Positions 24,551 to 34,484 of a stretch of DNA of 64,000 nucleotides are shown here, in pieces (the first letter of the stretch is position 1; each line of letters begins with the position of its first letter). Origin of the DNA: CBDCKN01 sp965219035 (GTDB lineage Bacteria; Gemmatimonadota; Gemmatimonadetes; Longimicrobiales; Gaopeijiaceae); assembly GCA_965219035.1 (NCBI GenBank), contig CBDCMR010000004.1:372001-436000 (forward strand), written 5' to 3'. The position numbers and the translations under genes were made by a program. Under the pieces are notes generated by a model that was given only the letters and a program-made list of their open reading frames with translations, had not been told where the DNA came from and ran no database searches.

Positions 24551-25486
24551 TCAGACGATGAAGACCCGGAGGACAAGGTAGCTCACGTACATGAGGACGA
24601 GTGACGCCGCCTCGCCCCTCTGGAGACCCCGCCTCCGGATGAAGAAGATCAGCATCGCCACGGTGACCAGCGCCATGACGGGTACGTCGATTACCAGCGA
24701 GTCCCGGTTGACGGCAAGCGGAAAGAGCACGGAGCTCGCGCCCAACGGGACCATCAGATCGAAGGTGTTGCTCCCGATCACGTTTCCTACCGAGATGCTG
24801 GCCTGCCCCTTCAAAGCGGCGCGGACGGAGACGGCCATCTCGGGCAGGCTGGTGCCGGCCCCCACGAGGAAGATGCCGATCACGGTCTGGCTGACGTTCC
24901 AGGCCTCGGCGATGGAGACTGCCCGGGTGACGACCACGTGCGCCGCGACGACGACGGTCGCCATGCCGAGGGCCACGGTGGCGAAGTCGACGATGGCCCG
25001 CCGCTGCGATGGCTTGGGGGTGTACTCCCCGTTTCGCTCGGACTGGACGAGGGCGACCAGATAGATGGCATACCCGAGGATGAGGACCGCCCCCTCAGCG
25101 CGACCGATGCGTCCGTCGATACTCACCAGCGCAAAGAGGCCTATGGCAAGCAGCAGGATGATCCCGTCCCGGCGGACCATGCGGGGAGCGAGGCGCAGGT
25201 AGGTGAAGAGACCCGACAACCCGAGGACCAGGGCGCCCTGCGCAACGACACTGCCGGTGACGTTGCCGACGACGACCCCGGACGCCTCGATCCCGCCCAG
25301 CTGCTCCATGCCGCCCACGACACCCACGACGAGCTCGGGCAGCCCGGTCCCGATGGCCAAAACGGTCAGCCCGATGAATCCCTGTGAGACGCCGAAGCGC
25401 TCGCTGAGCCGGAGGGAGCCTTCGATAGCGAAATCGGTCCCCTGCCAGAGGGCCAGAAGTGCGAGGACGAGGAGGACGAGGTCCAA
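24551..25486 (-). CDS. Ca2+/Na+ antiporter, CaCA family (YrbG-like)
   Basis: 311 residues, about ten membrane helices in two inverted halves. The two alpha-repeats are visible: GLTVLAIGTGLPELVVG with GNVTGSVV in the first half, and GTSLPEMAVSVRAALKG with VGNVIGSNTFDL in the second. The acidic residues of both repeats (Glu in LPEL and LPEM) coordinate Ca2+ during exchange for Na+. Normal length for bacterial YrbG-type exchangers. It acts in the inner membrane for calcium export. Convergent with the upstream choice-of-anchor-B gene, whose calcium need may be coincidental. Confidence 0.9.
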   Translation of the reverse strand: MDLVLLVLALLALWQGTDFAIEGSLRLSERFGVSQGFIGLTVLAIGTGLPELVVGVVGGMEQLGGIEASGVVVGNVTGSVVAQGALVLGLSGLFTYLRLAPRMVRRDGIILLLAIGLFALVSIDGRIGRAEGAVLILGYAIYLVALVQSERNGEYTPKPSQRRAIVDFATVALGMATVVVAAHVVVTRAVSIAEAWNVSQTVIGIFLVGAGTSLPEMAVSVRAALKGQASISVGNVIGSNTFDLMVPLGASSVLFPLAVNRDSLVIDVPVMALVTVAMLIFFIRRRGLQRGEAASLVLMYVSYLVLRVFIV

Positions 25487-25579
25487 GAGCGCTCCGAGGG
25501 ATCAGTGAGCCGGTGGCGGGGACGGACCGCCGACGATACCCTCCCGGAATCCGGGCTGCAACCGGGAGGCCGCCTCAGA

Positions 25580-26524
25580 ATGAAGTTCACGCGTCGTAAA
25601 GCGATCAAGATCGGAGTGGGTGCAGGAGCTTCATTGTTCCTCGGCTGGCGGCCTCTTCCGGCCCAGACATCCGAGCTCATCACGAAGCCGATACCGTCCT
25701 CGGGCGAACGCGTCCCTGTCGTCGGACTCGGGGCGCGCAACTACCGGCTAGGTGAAGGCTGGGCGCAGGACACCACCGAGTTCCGCAGGACGCTTCAGAC
25801 GTTTCACGAGCTCGGCGGCCGAGTTCTGGATACGGCGCCCAACTACGGCGCCTCCGAGACCATCATCGGCGACCTGCTGGCCGATCTAGGCATCCGCGAG
25901 AACCTGTGGTTGGCGACCAAGGTGGACCGGGAAGATCGTGAATCGGGCATCGCTCGGATGGAGGGCTCCATGGAGCGCATGCACACCGATCACTTCGAGC
26001 TCATGCAGGTCCACAACCTGCGGGGCTCGGAGGCACAGCTGCCCACGCTCCGGGAGTGGAAGCAGGAGGGGCGCATCAAGTACTTGGGCGTCACCACGTC
26101 GAGCACCCGGCAGTACGGGGAGATGGAGGAGATCATGCGCCGGGCGGAGCTCGACTTCATCCAGATCAACTATGCCGCCGACGCACGGGCCGCCGCGGAC
26201 CGCATTCTTCCTCTGGCCGCCGACCGCGGCATGGGGGTGCTCGTCAACCTTCCCTTCGGCCGGGGGCGCTTGTTCTCACGGGTGGGCGATCGGGAGCTAC
26301 CCGACTGGGCGTCGGAGATCGACTGCGAGAGCTGGGGCCAGTTCTTCCTGAAGTACGTCGTCTCGCACCCCTCGGTGACGGCGGCGATCCCGGGCACCAC
26401 CAAGGCGCACCACGCCGTGGACAACATCGGAGCAGCCACCGGAAGACTGCCCGATGCGACGATGCGCCGCCGCATGGAAGAGTTCGTGGATGCGCTCCCG
26501 CCGGCGCCCCGCCGTGGAGGCTGA
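25580..26524 (+). CDS. Exported (Tat) aldo/keto reductase
   Basis: 314 residues from ATG 25580. A twin-arginine-type signal (FTRRKAIKIGVGAGASLFLG) is followed by the TIM-barrel reductase. The catalytic tetrad is present: Asp in RVLDTAPNYG (about 85), Tyr in the same motif (about 90), Lys in LATKVD (about 114) and His in LMQVHNL (about 144). C-terminal NADP-binding loop AIPGTTKAHHAVDNI is present. Folded export through Tat fits an NADP-dependent enzyme, but the substrate is unknown. GGGAGG lies about 10 bases before the start. Confidence 0.88.
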   Translation: MKFTRRKAIKIGVGAGASLFLGWRPLPAQTSELITKPIPSSGERVPVVGLGARNYRLGEGWAQDTTEFRRTLQTFHELGGRVLDTAPNYGASETIIGDLLADLGIRENLWLATKVDREDRESGIARMEGSMERMHTDHFELMQVHNLRGSEAQLPTLREWKQEGRIKYLGVTTSSTRQYGEMEEIMRRAELDFIQINYAADARAAADRILPLAADRGMGVLVNLPFGRGRLFSRVGDRELPDWASEIDCESWGQFFLKYVVSHPSVTAAIPGTTKAHHAVDNIGAATGRLPDATMRRRMEEFVDALPPAPRRGG

Positions 26525-26559
26525 GGAGGCAGCTTAGGGCGTCTGAGTCTCTCCGGGCG

Positions 26560-27316
26560 CTAGCGCCTGGGGGGCTTCACGCCTTCAACGGCCCCCTCGG
26601 TGATCTCCCTCTCCACGATCCCGGAGAGCCGCTCCATCAGGTTGTGGAGCGTCCGCTGCCTGCGCCGTACCGTGGCCCCGAAGATGGAGCGGGCGATCAG
26701 GTAGCATCCCCCGATCACGCCAAGGGGAAAGGCGACGCTGAACGAGGACCGAGCCCAGCACGTCGACGCCCACCCCGACGCCCACCCCGATCCCGATCCC
26801 GCCCCCGCCACCTCCGAGCAGTCCCCCGAAGAGCCCGCCCGCCAAGCCGTGGAGTTGCTCCTCGATGCGGATCTGGGTCTCCCCGTCGCGGGAGGATACG
26901 GTGACTTGGAGGGACCGGGTGTTCGAGGGCGTGTTGGACCGCCACGTGAGGGTGCGGCCGAACAGGCTCGGGACTCCTTGCCCGGTATCCAAGCGCTGGA
27001 TCTCGGGGAGTAGGATCTCGAACACGTCCTCGGCGATCTCCCCGCGGATGACCCGCTCCATGGAGACGGTAGGCGAAGTGCCCAGAAACGCGGTGGCGAG
27101 GCTCGAGGACGACGCTCCGCTCTCCACTTCCGTCGCGGCCCGCCGAAGGTGAGACGGATCGATTCCCGCCTCGAGGGCGATCTCCTCCAGCTCCTCTAAG
27201 GAAAGGCCTGCTCCCGAGGGTTCCGGTGCAGTGTCCTGAAGCTCAGTTGCGCGCTTGAGGATGAGGCCGACCTCGCGGTCGCCGTAGCGGCGGGATGAAT
27301 CGTCGGAGTGGCTCAT
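26560..27316 (-). pseudogene. Membrane protein, one frameshift near 26740-26760
   Basis: N-terminal frame from ATG 27316 (MSHSDDSSRRYGDREVG, ILKRATELQ, LSLEELEEIALEAGIDP) runs through a predicted cytoplasmic domain into a Gly-rich stretch. The membrane helix and tail (SFSVAFPLGVIGGCYLIARS, then RTLHNLMERLSGIVEREI) lie in another frame. Joining them gives about 250 residues with a sensible hydrophobic helix. The break sits in a GC-rich, repetitive GVGVGVG-coding stretch where indels are expected. Function unknown. Real decay and sequencing error both possible. Confidence 0.5.
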
Positions 27317-27478
27317 GGCGGGGAATCTACCTGGCGGGGCCCGGCGACTCAAACCGGGGCGCAGCCCTCGCGCTGGCAGCCCTGCGCTGGTGGAGCGGGC
27401 AGGGCCGAAGTACAATCGCACTCTGCTTTTCCCATCGCAGGAGGGCCTCCCGCCGGCTGGCCCGTTAGGAGGTTCGGC

Positions 27479-29139
27479 ATGAGACCGCGCACTGTGAGGG
27501 GCCGCCCCGCCGTCGTACTCGCATCCCTGCTCCTCTTTTCATCCTGCCAGGGGGCGCCGGGCACCGGAGGAGAAGACGCGGCTGAGAGCACCCGGTACGA
27601 GGACCTTCTCACGCTCCACGACGACTGGCGCGACGTCCAGAAGCCCACCCTTACCGACAGGGTGCCCGACTACGCCGCGGCGGCCATGGCCCGCCAGGAG
27701 CAGGAGCTGGCCCGGCATCAGACCCGCTTGGCGGCCATCGATCCGGAGGGGTGGCCCATCTCCCAGCAGGTGGACTACCACATCGTCCGTGCCGAGATGA
27801 ACGGGCTCGAGTTCGACCATCGGGTTCTCCGGCCGTGGGCTCGGAACCCCGCCTTCTACATGCTCATCCACGGATCGCAGACTGATGTGCCCGCCCGCGA
27901 GGGCGAGGTCATGCATGGCGTCATAGAACTCTGGACCTACCAATTCCCCCTCTCCGAGCCCAGCGCGGCCGAGATTCGCGACGGTGTCCGTGCCATTCCG
28001 GCGATCCTCGAGCAGGCCAAGGGCAACCTCGTGGTGGACGCCGCCGACCTCTGGTTCCTCAGCATCCGCGTGATGCAGGGGGTGAGCCGGACGCTGGGAG
28101 GCCTGGCGGAGCGGGTGGCCGCAGACTACCCGGAGCTCTCGGCCGACACGGAGCGAGCCCAGGCCGCGGTGGACGACTTCACGGCGTGGATCGAAGAGCG
28201 GCAGCAGTCGATGACGGCCCTCTCGGGCGTGGGGGTGGAGGAGTACGACTGGTACCTCAAGAACGTTCAGCTCCTGCCCTACACGTGGGCCGACCAGGTT
28301 GCCATCGTCGAGCGGGAGCTGGGACGGTCGTGGGCCTACCTGAAGCTTCTGGAGAACAAGAACCACGACCTGGCCGAGCTCGAGATGGTGGACGCGGAGG
28401 CGGAGTACCAGAGGCAGTACCGTGCGGCCGTGCGCGCATTCATCGACTTCCTCGATCGGGAGGACTTCTTCACCGTCCCCGACTATGCGGCGCCCGCGCT
28501 CATGGCTCGGGAGGGGCGATTCTCGCCCCCTACGGGCGACGTCGGTTCTTCAACAACGTCAGCTACCGGAACTTCCTGCCTATGCGGGCCCACGGCACCC
28601 ACTGGTTCGACCTGGCCCGCATGGATGCCGAGCCGCATGCGAGCCCCATTCGTAGGGTCCCCCTCCTCTACAACATCTGGTCCCCCCGGGCCGAAGGCTT
28701 CGCCACCGGGATGGAGGAGCTGGTCATGGGGGCGGGATACCTGGACGACCTCCCCAGGGCGCAGGAGCTGGTCTACATCCTGCTGGCCCAGCGAGCCGCC
28801 CGGGCGCTAGCCGGACTCAGGATGCACAGCAACGAGTACACCATCCAGGACGCCGTCGACTTCGCGGCCAAGTGGACTCCGCGTGGCTGGATGCCCCCGG
28901 AGAGCAACACGGTGTGGGGTGAGCAGCAGCTGTACCTGGAGCAGCCCACATACGGGACCAGCTACGTCATCGGGAAGGTGGCCATCGACAAGTTGCTGGC
29001 GGATCGGGCCCAGCAGCTCGGTGACGAGTTCAGCCTCGGGCGCTTCATCGACGAGTTCCACGCCGCCGGGATGATCCCCGTTTCGCTCATTCGTTGGGAG
29101 ATGACCGGTCTCGAGGACGAGATCGAGAAGCTATGGTAG
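27479..29139 (+). pseudogene. DUF885-family lipoprotein, one frameshift near 28520
   Basis: Start ATG 27479 with AGGAGG six bases upstream; lipoprotein signal (ASLLLFSSC). The first frame runs through EDLLTLHDDWRDVQ and MARQEQELARHQTRLAAID to DYAAPALMAREG. The second frame continues with APYGRRRFFNNVSYRNFLPM, NIWSPRAEGFATGMEEL, RAARALAGLRMHSNEYTIQD, GTSYVIGKVAIDKLLADRA. Together they cover a complete DUF885 protein of about 550 residues. The family is alpha-helical and metallopeptidase-like; its zinc-site motif HxxxE-type is not clear here. Everything but the single shift looks healthy. Confidence 0.75.
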
Positions 29140-29266
29140 CGAGATCCAGCCGATCCTTGACACACCTGACCCACGCGTTGAAGCTCTCATGGAGCCCCGG
29201 GTTTGTCTAGAAGGCCGTTGAAGAAGTACAGTGGGCCGTTTCTGGGCCACGATCGCTCATGGGAGA

Positions 29267-31558
29267 ATGATGGTGAGGAATATGCCCGGGAAGGGTAGGA
29301 GATGTCGTTCGAGGATCCGGCCTGCGCTCCAGGTGTGGGGCATCGGGGCCCTGGCTCTTCTCCTGCTTCTGCCACTCCTGCTTTTGCCACGAAGCGCCGT
29401 CGCACAAATCCCCCTTCGCATCGACGATGAGCTGCTCACCAGGGTGATGCCTGGTGCTACGAGCTTCTCCGACAAGGTTGGCGATCCGCCTGTCTATCAC
29501 GCCTTCGCCGACGATCCGAACGGCACGTCCGGGAGATTGATCGGCTACGTCTTCCTGTCGTCCGATCTGCCCCCGGAGGAGTTCGGATACAGCGGATCCA
29601 TCCAGGTCCTGGTGGGAGTCGACCTGACCGGTAACCTGACCGGGGCCGCCGTGGTCGCGCACCACGAGGCGCTGGCCGTCTCCAGGGGTGACTTCCTCAG
29701 GGCCCCCGGCGTCGAGGCGCAGTTCGCGGGCAAGTACGTCGCGGACGCATTCAGGATCTACCGGGACATCGACGGCATCAGCGGAGCTACCATCAGCATA
29801 GGGGCCATGGCACGGGGCATCCGGAACTCGGCTCGTCGGGTGGCCATGGCCTATCTGCGCCGGCCCGCACCCACGGTGATCGCGGCATCCAGCGGCGGTG
29901 GTGTGACCGCCGCCGCGCTCGAGCAGCTCACCTGGCTCGAGCTGGTCTCCAGCGGCCTCATCGCGAAGATGGAGGTGGTCCGCTATAACGCCCTTGGGCT
30001 CGACCTCTCCTTCGCGTACGTGGGCAATGAGCGACTCGGCGATATCCTGGTCGGCGGCGACGCGTACGCGTCGATGGTCCATAAGGTGGGTCCCCGGCAC
30101 GAGGACTACCACCTGATGATCCTCGGACTCGACGGGAGCTTCATCGCCGGCTTCCGGCCCAGGGCCCTCACGGTGTTTCAGGGTGGAGAGTCGTACCCCC
30201 TGCCCAGGAACCAGGTCGTCTACTGGGGACGGCCCGCAGAGGGGAAGATGGCGGAGCAGGTCTTCTATTCGGCCATGCTGCTGGTGGACCGTGCTGTGGA
30301 CCTGAGCCAGCCGTTCACGATTCGGTACGATGACGAGCAGGGCGATCCCTTCGACATCGAGTACACGGTGCCCCCGGACGTCCTGAGGTTCGTTCGGGGA
30401 GGCTCGACTCACGTCCAGACCGATGCCGTCGCATCGTCGAACAGAGGGGCTGCTGCGGTCGCCACTGCGTCGGTGAACGCGTCCGGACCGGAGTCCGGCG
30501 AGGGAGTTGGCACGACCGGCGCCAACGAAAGCGACCGGAAAAACGGCACCGACGGGACGAACGGAGAGGACACGGCGCCCGTGGAGAGCGTGGACGGCGC
30601 CACTCTGCAGCCCGAGGCGACGGAAGCCGAGTCGGCGCCGGCTGCCGCGGGTCCGGCGCAATCTCCGACGGACCAGGCCGCCCCGGGCTTCGAGTTCGAC
30701 TTCTCGGACGAGGACGAGTCCGCGCTCTCCTTGATGCTCGCGCAGACCCGTTGGAGGCGGGTCGTCGGACTGCTCGTGATCCTCGGACTCGCCATGAACG
30801 CGTTCCTCTTCAAGGGCGTGGCGGCGCGCTGGGTGGCTCTTGGCGGGACCCTCGTCTATCTGGGCTGGATCGACGGTGGGTTCCTGTCCGTTGCGCACAT
30901 CACTAGCGGCATCGCCGGCGGCCCGGGGGTCTACCTTGGGGATCTGGCCATGCTGATCATGATCGTCTTCACGGTGGTCACGACCCTGCTCTGGGGCCGC
31001 GTGTTCTGTGGGTTCCTGTGTCCCTTTGGGGCCTTGCAAGACTTCATGGAGCGGGTGATCCCGAAGCGCTTCCAGCGCAGGATGCCCCGTCACATCCACG
31101 AACGGGCCATCTACATCAAGTACGGCATCCTCGCCCTCATCGTCGTCCTGGCCCTGGTCCGGAGCGACATCTCCATCTACGGGTACTTCGAGCCGTTCGG
31201 AACCGTGTTCTTCCTGAGCTCTTCCGTTCTGATGTGGAGCATCGCGGGCAGCATTCTTCTGGCCTCCGCCGTCATCCCGCGGTTCTATTGCCGGTACGCG
31301 TGCCCGCTGGGCGCCGCCCTCGGCGTCGCCTCCTTCGTCTCGATCTTCCGCATCCCGCGGGTCAAGCAGTGCGATGTCTGCAAGGTGTGTGAGCAGAGTT
31401 GCCCCACTGGCGCCATCTCCGGTCCCGACGTGGACTTCAAAGAGTGCGTCCGGTGCAACATCTGCGAGGTCAAGCTCCTGACCAAGGCCGGAGTCTGCCG
31501 CCACGACATGGAGGAGGTTCAGTCGCGGTTGGTGCAGCTGCAGACGGCGGGACGCTAG
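29267..31558 (+). CDS. NosR/NirI-like flavo- and iron-sulfur membrane protein
   Basis: 763 residues; ATG 29267, 29270 and 29282 are all possible starts. A signal/anchor helix is followed by a periplasmic FMN-binding domain (about 40-190) with DIDGISGATIS, whose Thr is the usual site of covalent FMN attachment. Residues about 380-490 are a Ser/Thr/Ala/Glu-rich linker. Then come membrane helices with two CxxxCP clusters (FCGFLCPFGAL about 580; RYACPLGAAL about 690) and a cytoplasmic ferredoxin-like part (CDVCKVCEQSCPTGAI, CVRCNICEVK). This is NosR/NirI architecture: electron transfer from the quinol pool to a periplasmic acceptor. No nosZ, nosD, nosF or nosY follows; an apbE does. Confidence 0.88.
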   Translation: MMVRNMPGKGRRCRSRIRPALQVWGIGALALLLLLPLLLLPRSAVAQIPLRIDDELLTRVMPGATSFSDKVGDPPVYHAFADDPNGTSGRLIGYVFLSSDLPPEEFGYSGSIQVLVGVDLTGNLTGAAVVAHHEALAVSRGDFLRAPGVEAQFAGKYVADAFRIYRDIDGISGATISIGAMARGIRNSARRVAMAYLRRPAPTVIAASSGGGVTAAALEQLTWLELVSSGLIAKMEVVRYNALGLDLSFAYVGNERLGDILVGGDAYASMVHKVGPRHEDYHLMILGLDGSFIAGFRPRALTVFQGGESYPLPRNQVVYWGRPAEGKMAEQVFYSAMLLVDRAVDLSQPFTIRYDDEQGDPFDIEYTVPPDVLRFVRGGSTHVQTDAVASSNRGAAAVATASVNASGPESGEGVGTTGANESDRKNGTDGTNGEDTAPVESVDGATLQPEATEAESAPAAAGPAQSPTDQAAPGFEFDFSDEDESALSLMLAQTRWRRVVGLLVILGLAMNAFLFKGVAARWVALGGTLVYLGWIDGGFLSVAHITSGIAGGPGVYLGDLAMLIMIVFTVVTTLLWGRVFCGFLCPFGALQDFMERVIPKRFQRRMPRHIHERAIYIKYGILALIVVLALVRSDISIYGYFEPFGTVFFLSSSVLMWSIAGSILLASAVIPRFYCRYACPLGAALGVASFVSIFRIPRVKQCDVCKVCEQSCPTGAISGPDVDFKECVRCNICEVKLLTKAGVCRHDMEEVQSRLVQLQTAGR

Positions 31559-31569
31559 GCGGCCACAGG

Positions 31570-32601
31570 GTGGAGCGCTCCGGTCCCGACGTCTCCAGGC
31601 GCCACGTCCTGCGGATCGCGGCCTTGTCCGGTGTGGGTCTGCTGGCCGGCGGCGGGCTCGTGAAGGCCGTGGTGCGCCGAGCCGGGCTCCGCCGCATACG
31701 CGAGACGCGCACGCAGATGGGGACCCTGGTCGAGATCTCCGTCGTGCACCGAGACGGGTCGGTGGCCCGGCAGATGATGAGCGCGACGTTCGACGAGATA
31801 GAGCGTCTCGAGGGGCTGCTCAGCCGTCACCGGGAGGGCACCGACATCTGGCGCCTCAACAGCCACGGATTCCTTTCGGGACCGGCTCCCGAAGTCCTGG
31901 AGGTCCTGTCGAGAGCCGTCGAGTATTCGGCCATGACCGAAGGGGCCTTCGACGTCACGGTGGCCCCTCTCCTGACCCTGTACTCCGAGAGCTTCTCCCG
32001 GACCGGTGGGCCGCCGAGCGACACGGACCTGCTGTGGGCTCTGACCCTGGTGGACTTCCACGAGCTGGCGGTCAGCGAAGAGAAGATCGCCCTGGGTAAG
32101 CCGGGGATGGCCATCACAGTGGACGGCATCGCAAAGGGCTACATCGTGGACCGGGCGGTGGCCACACTGGTGGGTCGGGGCGCCGAGAGCGTCCTGGTGA
32201 ACGCGGGTGGCGACATGTCGTCGTCGGGAGACGGACTGTGGGGCGACGGATGGACGGTCGCGATCCAGGATCCCCTCGCCGCGGACCGGAATCTGGAGGT
32301 TCTCGAGCTTCGGGGTGAGTCCGTGGCGACTTCGGGGAACTATATGCAGTACCTCTCGGCGGACCGGCGCCATCACCACATCGTCGATCCCCGGACGGGT
32401 AGGTCCCCCGGTCACACGAGCGCGGTCTCGGTGGTGACGACGTCTGCCATGGCGGCCGATGCGCTCTCCACGGCGGTAATGGTTCTGGGGCCCCGGGAGG
32501 GACTGGACTTGATCGATCGGCTGCCCGACGCCGAGGGCATGATCGTGACGAAGGACCAGGAAGTCCTCAGGTCGAATGGGCTGTCCCGCTACTACGCATG
32601 A
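31570..32601 (+). CDS. apbE: FAD:protein FMN transferase (ApbE family)
   Basis: 343 residues from GTG 31570, 11 bp after the NosR-like stop; the longer frame upstream overlaps that gene. A twin-arginine-like signal (SRRHVLRIAALSGVGLLAGG) suggests export. Domain motifs: MGTLVEISV, FDEIERLEGLLSRHREGTDI, GAFDVTVAPLLTLY, VDGIAKGYIVDRAVA, VNAGGDMSSSGDG and SAMAADALSTAVMVLG, the Mg2+- and FAD-binding elements of ApbE. It transfers FMN from FAD to a Thr in a (S/T)GAT motif, and the neighbour has SGAT, so it most likely flavinylates that protein (NosX-like role). Confidence 0.9.
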   Translation: MERSGPDVSRRHVLRIAALSGVGLLAGGGLVKAVVRRAGLRRIRETRTQMGTLVEISVVHRDGSVARQMMSATFDEIERLEGLLSRHREGTDIWRLNSHGFLSGPAPEVLEVLSRAVEYSAMTEGAFDVTVAPLLTLYSESFSRTGGPPSDTDLLWALTLVDFHELAVSEEKIALGKPGMAITVDGIAKGYIVDRAVATLVGRGAESVLVNAGGDMSSSGDGLWGDGWTVAIQDPLAADRNLEVLELRGESVATSGNYMQYLSADRRHHHIVDPRTGRSPGHTSAVSVVTTSAMAADALSTAVMVLGPREGLDLIDRLPDAEGMIVTKDQEVLRSNGLSRYYA

Positions 32602-32605
32602 AGAG

Positions 32606-32631
32606 GGCCCCGACCCGGGGAGGTCGGAGCC
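32606..32631 (+). terminator. Hairpin after apbE
   Basis: CCGACC-N6-GGTCGG stem extended by GGC/GCC with one bulge on each side, 5 bp after the apbE stop. No T-run follows, so this may be a weak or factor-dependent terminator. Confidence 0.35.
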
Positions 32632-32665
32632 TCATGCCCTCCGGGTGTATTGGTCCTTCGGCGTG

Positions 32666-32779
32666 CTACCTGCCCTCGACGGGGATCATGATGTGGGCGT
32701 AGGGAGTGTCTGGCCACATGATCCAGGGCCCGCCATTCAGATGATCGGTGGAGATCCCCTCGAGCATGTCGAGGTACAG
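32666..32779 (-). pseudogene. C-terminal scrap of an unrecognised protein
   Basis: On the minus strand the frame reads YLDMLEGISTDHLNGGPWIM then WPDTPYAHIMIPVEGR and a stop. The composition looks like genuine protein, but neither start nor ribosome site is present and the family is not recognised. Confidence 0.3.
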
Positions 32780-32783
32780 TCCA

Positions 32784-34376
32784 CTAGCCCTGTTTGATGC
32801 CGCGGCCTCTCAACTCCTCATCGAACGCGACGATCTCGTAGTCGTCCTCGAAGCCCGTGCGATCAGGGGAGGGAAGGTAACCGCTCAGGTCCATTTCCGC
32901 GGCGGCGAGCTGGTGGTCGAAGTCGGCCATGTCGCGTTCGGCGGCCTCCTGTGGCGTGTCTGCGCTCGAGTAGACGACGTCACCCAGCTCGCGGTCCTCG
33001 AGCGTCAGCTCCCGACGGATCGTCTCGCTGGCTACGAACTCCCGTCGGATCGCCGGGAAAGTGAACACCAGCGCCCCATCGGCCGCGGAGGATACATCGG
33101 CGTCCAGCTCGGCCGCCAGGTCGTGGAGCGCGGCCTCCACTGCGGAATGATCCACTTGCTGGTCCGTCAGCTGGTTGCGGACGTAGCCCACGGCTCCCTC
33201 CACCCCCACTGCCCCTCTCCCGGCCAGGGCCTCGCGATAGACCATCCCCAGGACCAGGCGTCTCACGTTCCGGGCCTTCCGCGCCTTGTTCTCGCGGCGC
33301 ACTCCCATCATGCGCAGGAGGGGCACACCGAAGAAGAGCACGCTGAACACCACCGGTACCAGGACGAGTCCGACGAAAGCGGCAGGCCCGCCGATGCCGA
33401 GCTGCGGAAAGATGAACCAGGGCGCCGTCGCCCCAGCCAACAGGGTGAAGCCGTTCATGCCGATGATGACGGCGTCGTGCTTCTTCTCGTTGCCCGTAAG
33501 CTCCAGCGGGTACTGCAGCCGCAGCCAGGCCGGATTGGGCTCCTTGGCGGTCACCGGTCCGTGAGCGCTCACCATGAGCTCAGGGAAGGTGTAGACCAGC
33601 TCTCCGTCGCGGGACACGGTGGGCTCGCCGGCGTAGGATCCCAGCAGCCGCCCCATCTCCTCCTCGGCGTTGGGACGGGGGAGAGCGTTGTGCTCCATGA
33701 GCTCCGCCGTGGTCAGAACGCCCTTCCGCGCCCGGATCAGCCTTATCGTCGAGCGGTCGAGCTGCTGTTGCGTGGGCTTGGGCCGGTCCGGGCCGAAGAC
33801 GAACGCGAAGACCTTCTTGTAGAAGGGGGGACGGTTGTCCTTCTCCAGCGTCCTCTCCCAGCGGTGGCCGTAGTACGGCCGACCCAGGCGCCAGCGCGGG
33901 GTCCAGATGTAGTACCACAGCCAGAAGCTCGGGATGTGGAAGTGACCGTGATGCCTCCCGGCACCGCGTCCCCAGCTCCCCCCGCCGCTCCTTCGGCCGC
34001 CCCCTCTGGACATCATCGCCATGATGGCCGCGATGACCAGAGCCACGAACACCACGAAGTAGACGACGAGCATGGTGACGATCCATGCCTTGAACGCACC
34101 GGTGAGGAAGGTCCTGGTCGCCTTCTTGATGCGCTCCAGCGTCGAGACCCGGTCGCGCCGGATCAGCTTCCGGTCGAAGAGGTAGACGAGCTCTCCCGAC
34201 TCCGAGACCTCCAGGTGTCCCTGGTGGGTCTCCAGGAGGCCCTTGAGAGAGGCCTCCACCTGGTCGCGGGGGAGTCCGGCATCGGATACGACGTCGCCCA
34301 CCGTGCCCCGTCCCCCGAGGGACCGAAGGGCTTTGAGGACGTCGGGTTGGGCTTCTGCTACAGCGATGCTGGCCAA
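32784..34376 (-). CDS. Membrane protein with winged-helix-like repeats
   Basis: 530 residues, apparently from TTG 34376 (GAGAAG upstream), no ATG nearby. Three similar soluble segments recur: VLKALRSLGGRGTVGDVVSD with LETHQGHLEVSESGELVY, TIRLIRARKGVLTTAELMEH with PTVSRDGELVYTFPEL, and YVRNQLTDQQVDHSAVEAAL with ADVSSAADGALVFTFP. Each resembles a small winged helix ending in a beta-hairpin. Hydrophobic helices at about 95-120 (WIVTMLVVYFVVFVALVIAA) and about 320-370 separate them. A His/Arg/Trp-rich stretch (about 128-175) follows the first helix. I know similar cyanobacterial and Gemmatimonadota hypotheticals, but no function. Confidence 0.7.
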   Translation of the reverse strand: MASIAVAEAQPDVLKALRSLGGRGTVGDVVSDAGLPRDQVEASLKGLLETHQGHLEVSESGELVYLFDRKLIRRDRVSTLERIKKATRTFLTGAFKAWIVTMLVVYFVVFVALVIAAIMAMMSRGGGRRSGGGSWGRGAGRHHGHFHIPSFWLWYYIWTPRWRLGRPYYGHRWERTLEKDNRPPFYKKVFAFVFGPDRPKPTQQQLDRSTIRLIRARKGVLTTAELMEHNALPRPNAEEEMGRLLGSYAGEPTVSRDGELVYTFPELMVSAHGPVTAKEPNPAWLRLQYPLELTGNEKKHDAVIIGMNGFTLLAGATAPWFIFPQLGIGGPAAFVGLVLVPVVFSVLFFGVPLLRMMGVRRENKARKARNVRRLVLGMVYREALAGRGAVGVEGAVGYVRNQLTDQQVDHSAVEAALHDLAAELDADVSSAADGALVFTFPAIRREFVASETIRRELTLEDRELGDVVYSSADTPQEAAERDMADFDHQLAAAEMDLSGYLPSPDRTGFEDDYEIVAFDEELRGRGIKQG

Positions 34377-34484
34377 GTGCTTCTCGTTGAGGATCCCTCG
34401 AATAGGCTAACCTACACTACGAGACAAGATGGCGGTTCCTTCCCCAGGATCACAGGGGGGCTCATGGGGTCGCCCCGTCAGCCG

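Noticed and set aside
29207..31504. 765-codon minus-strand ORF
   Set aside because: Antisense shadow of the NosR-like gene in high-GC DNA; composition dominated by Arg, Gly, Asp and His.
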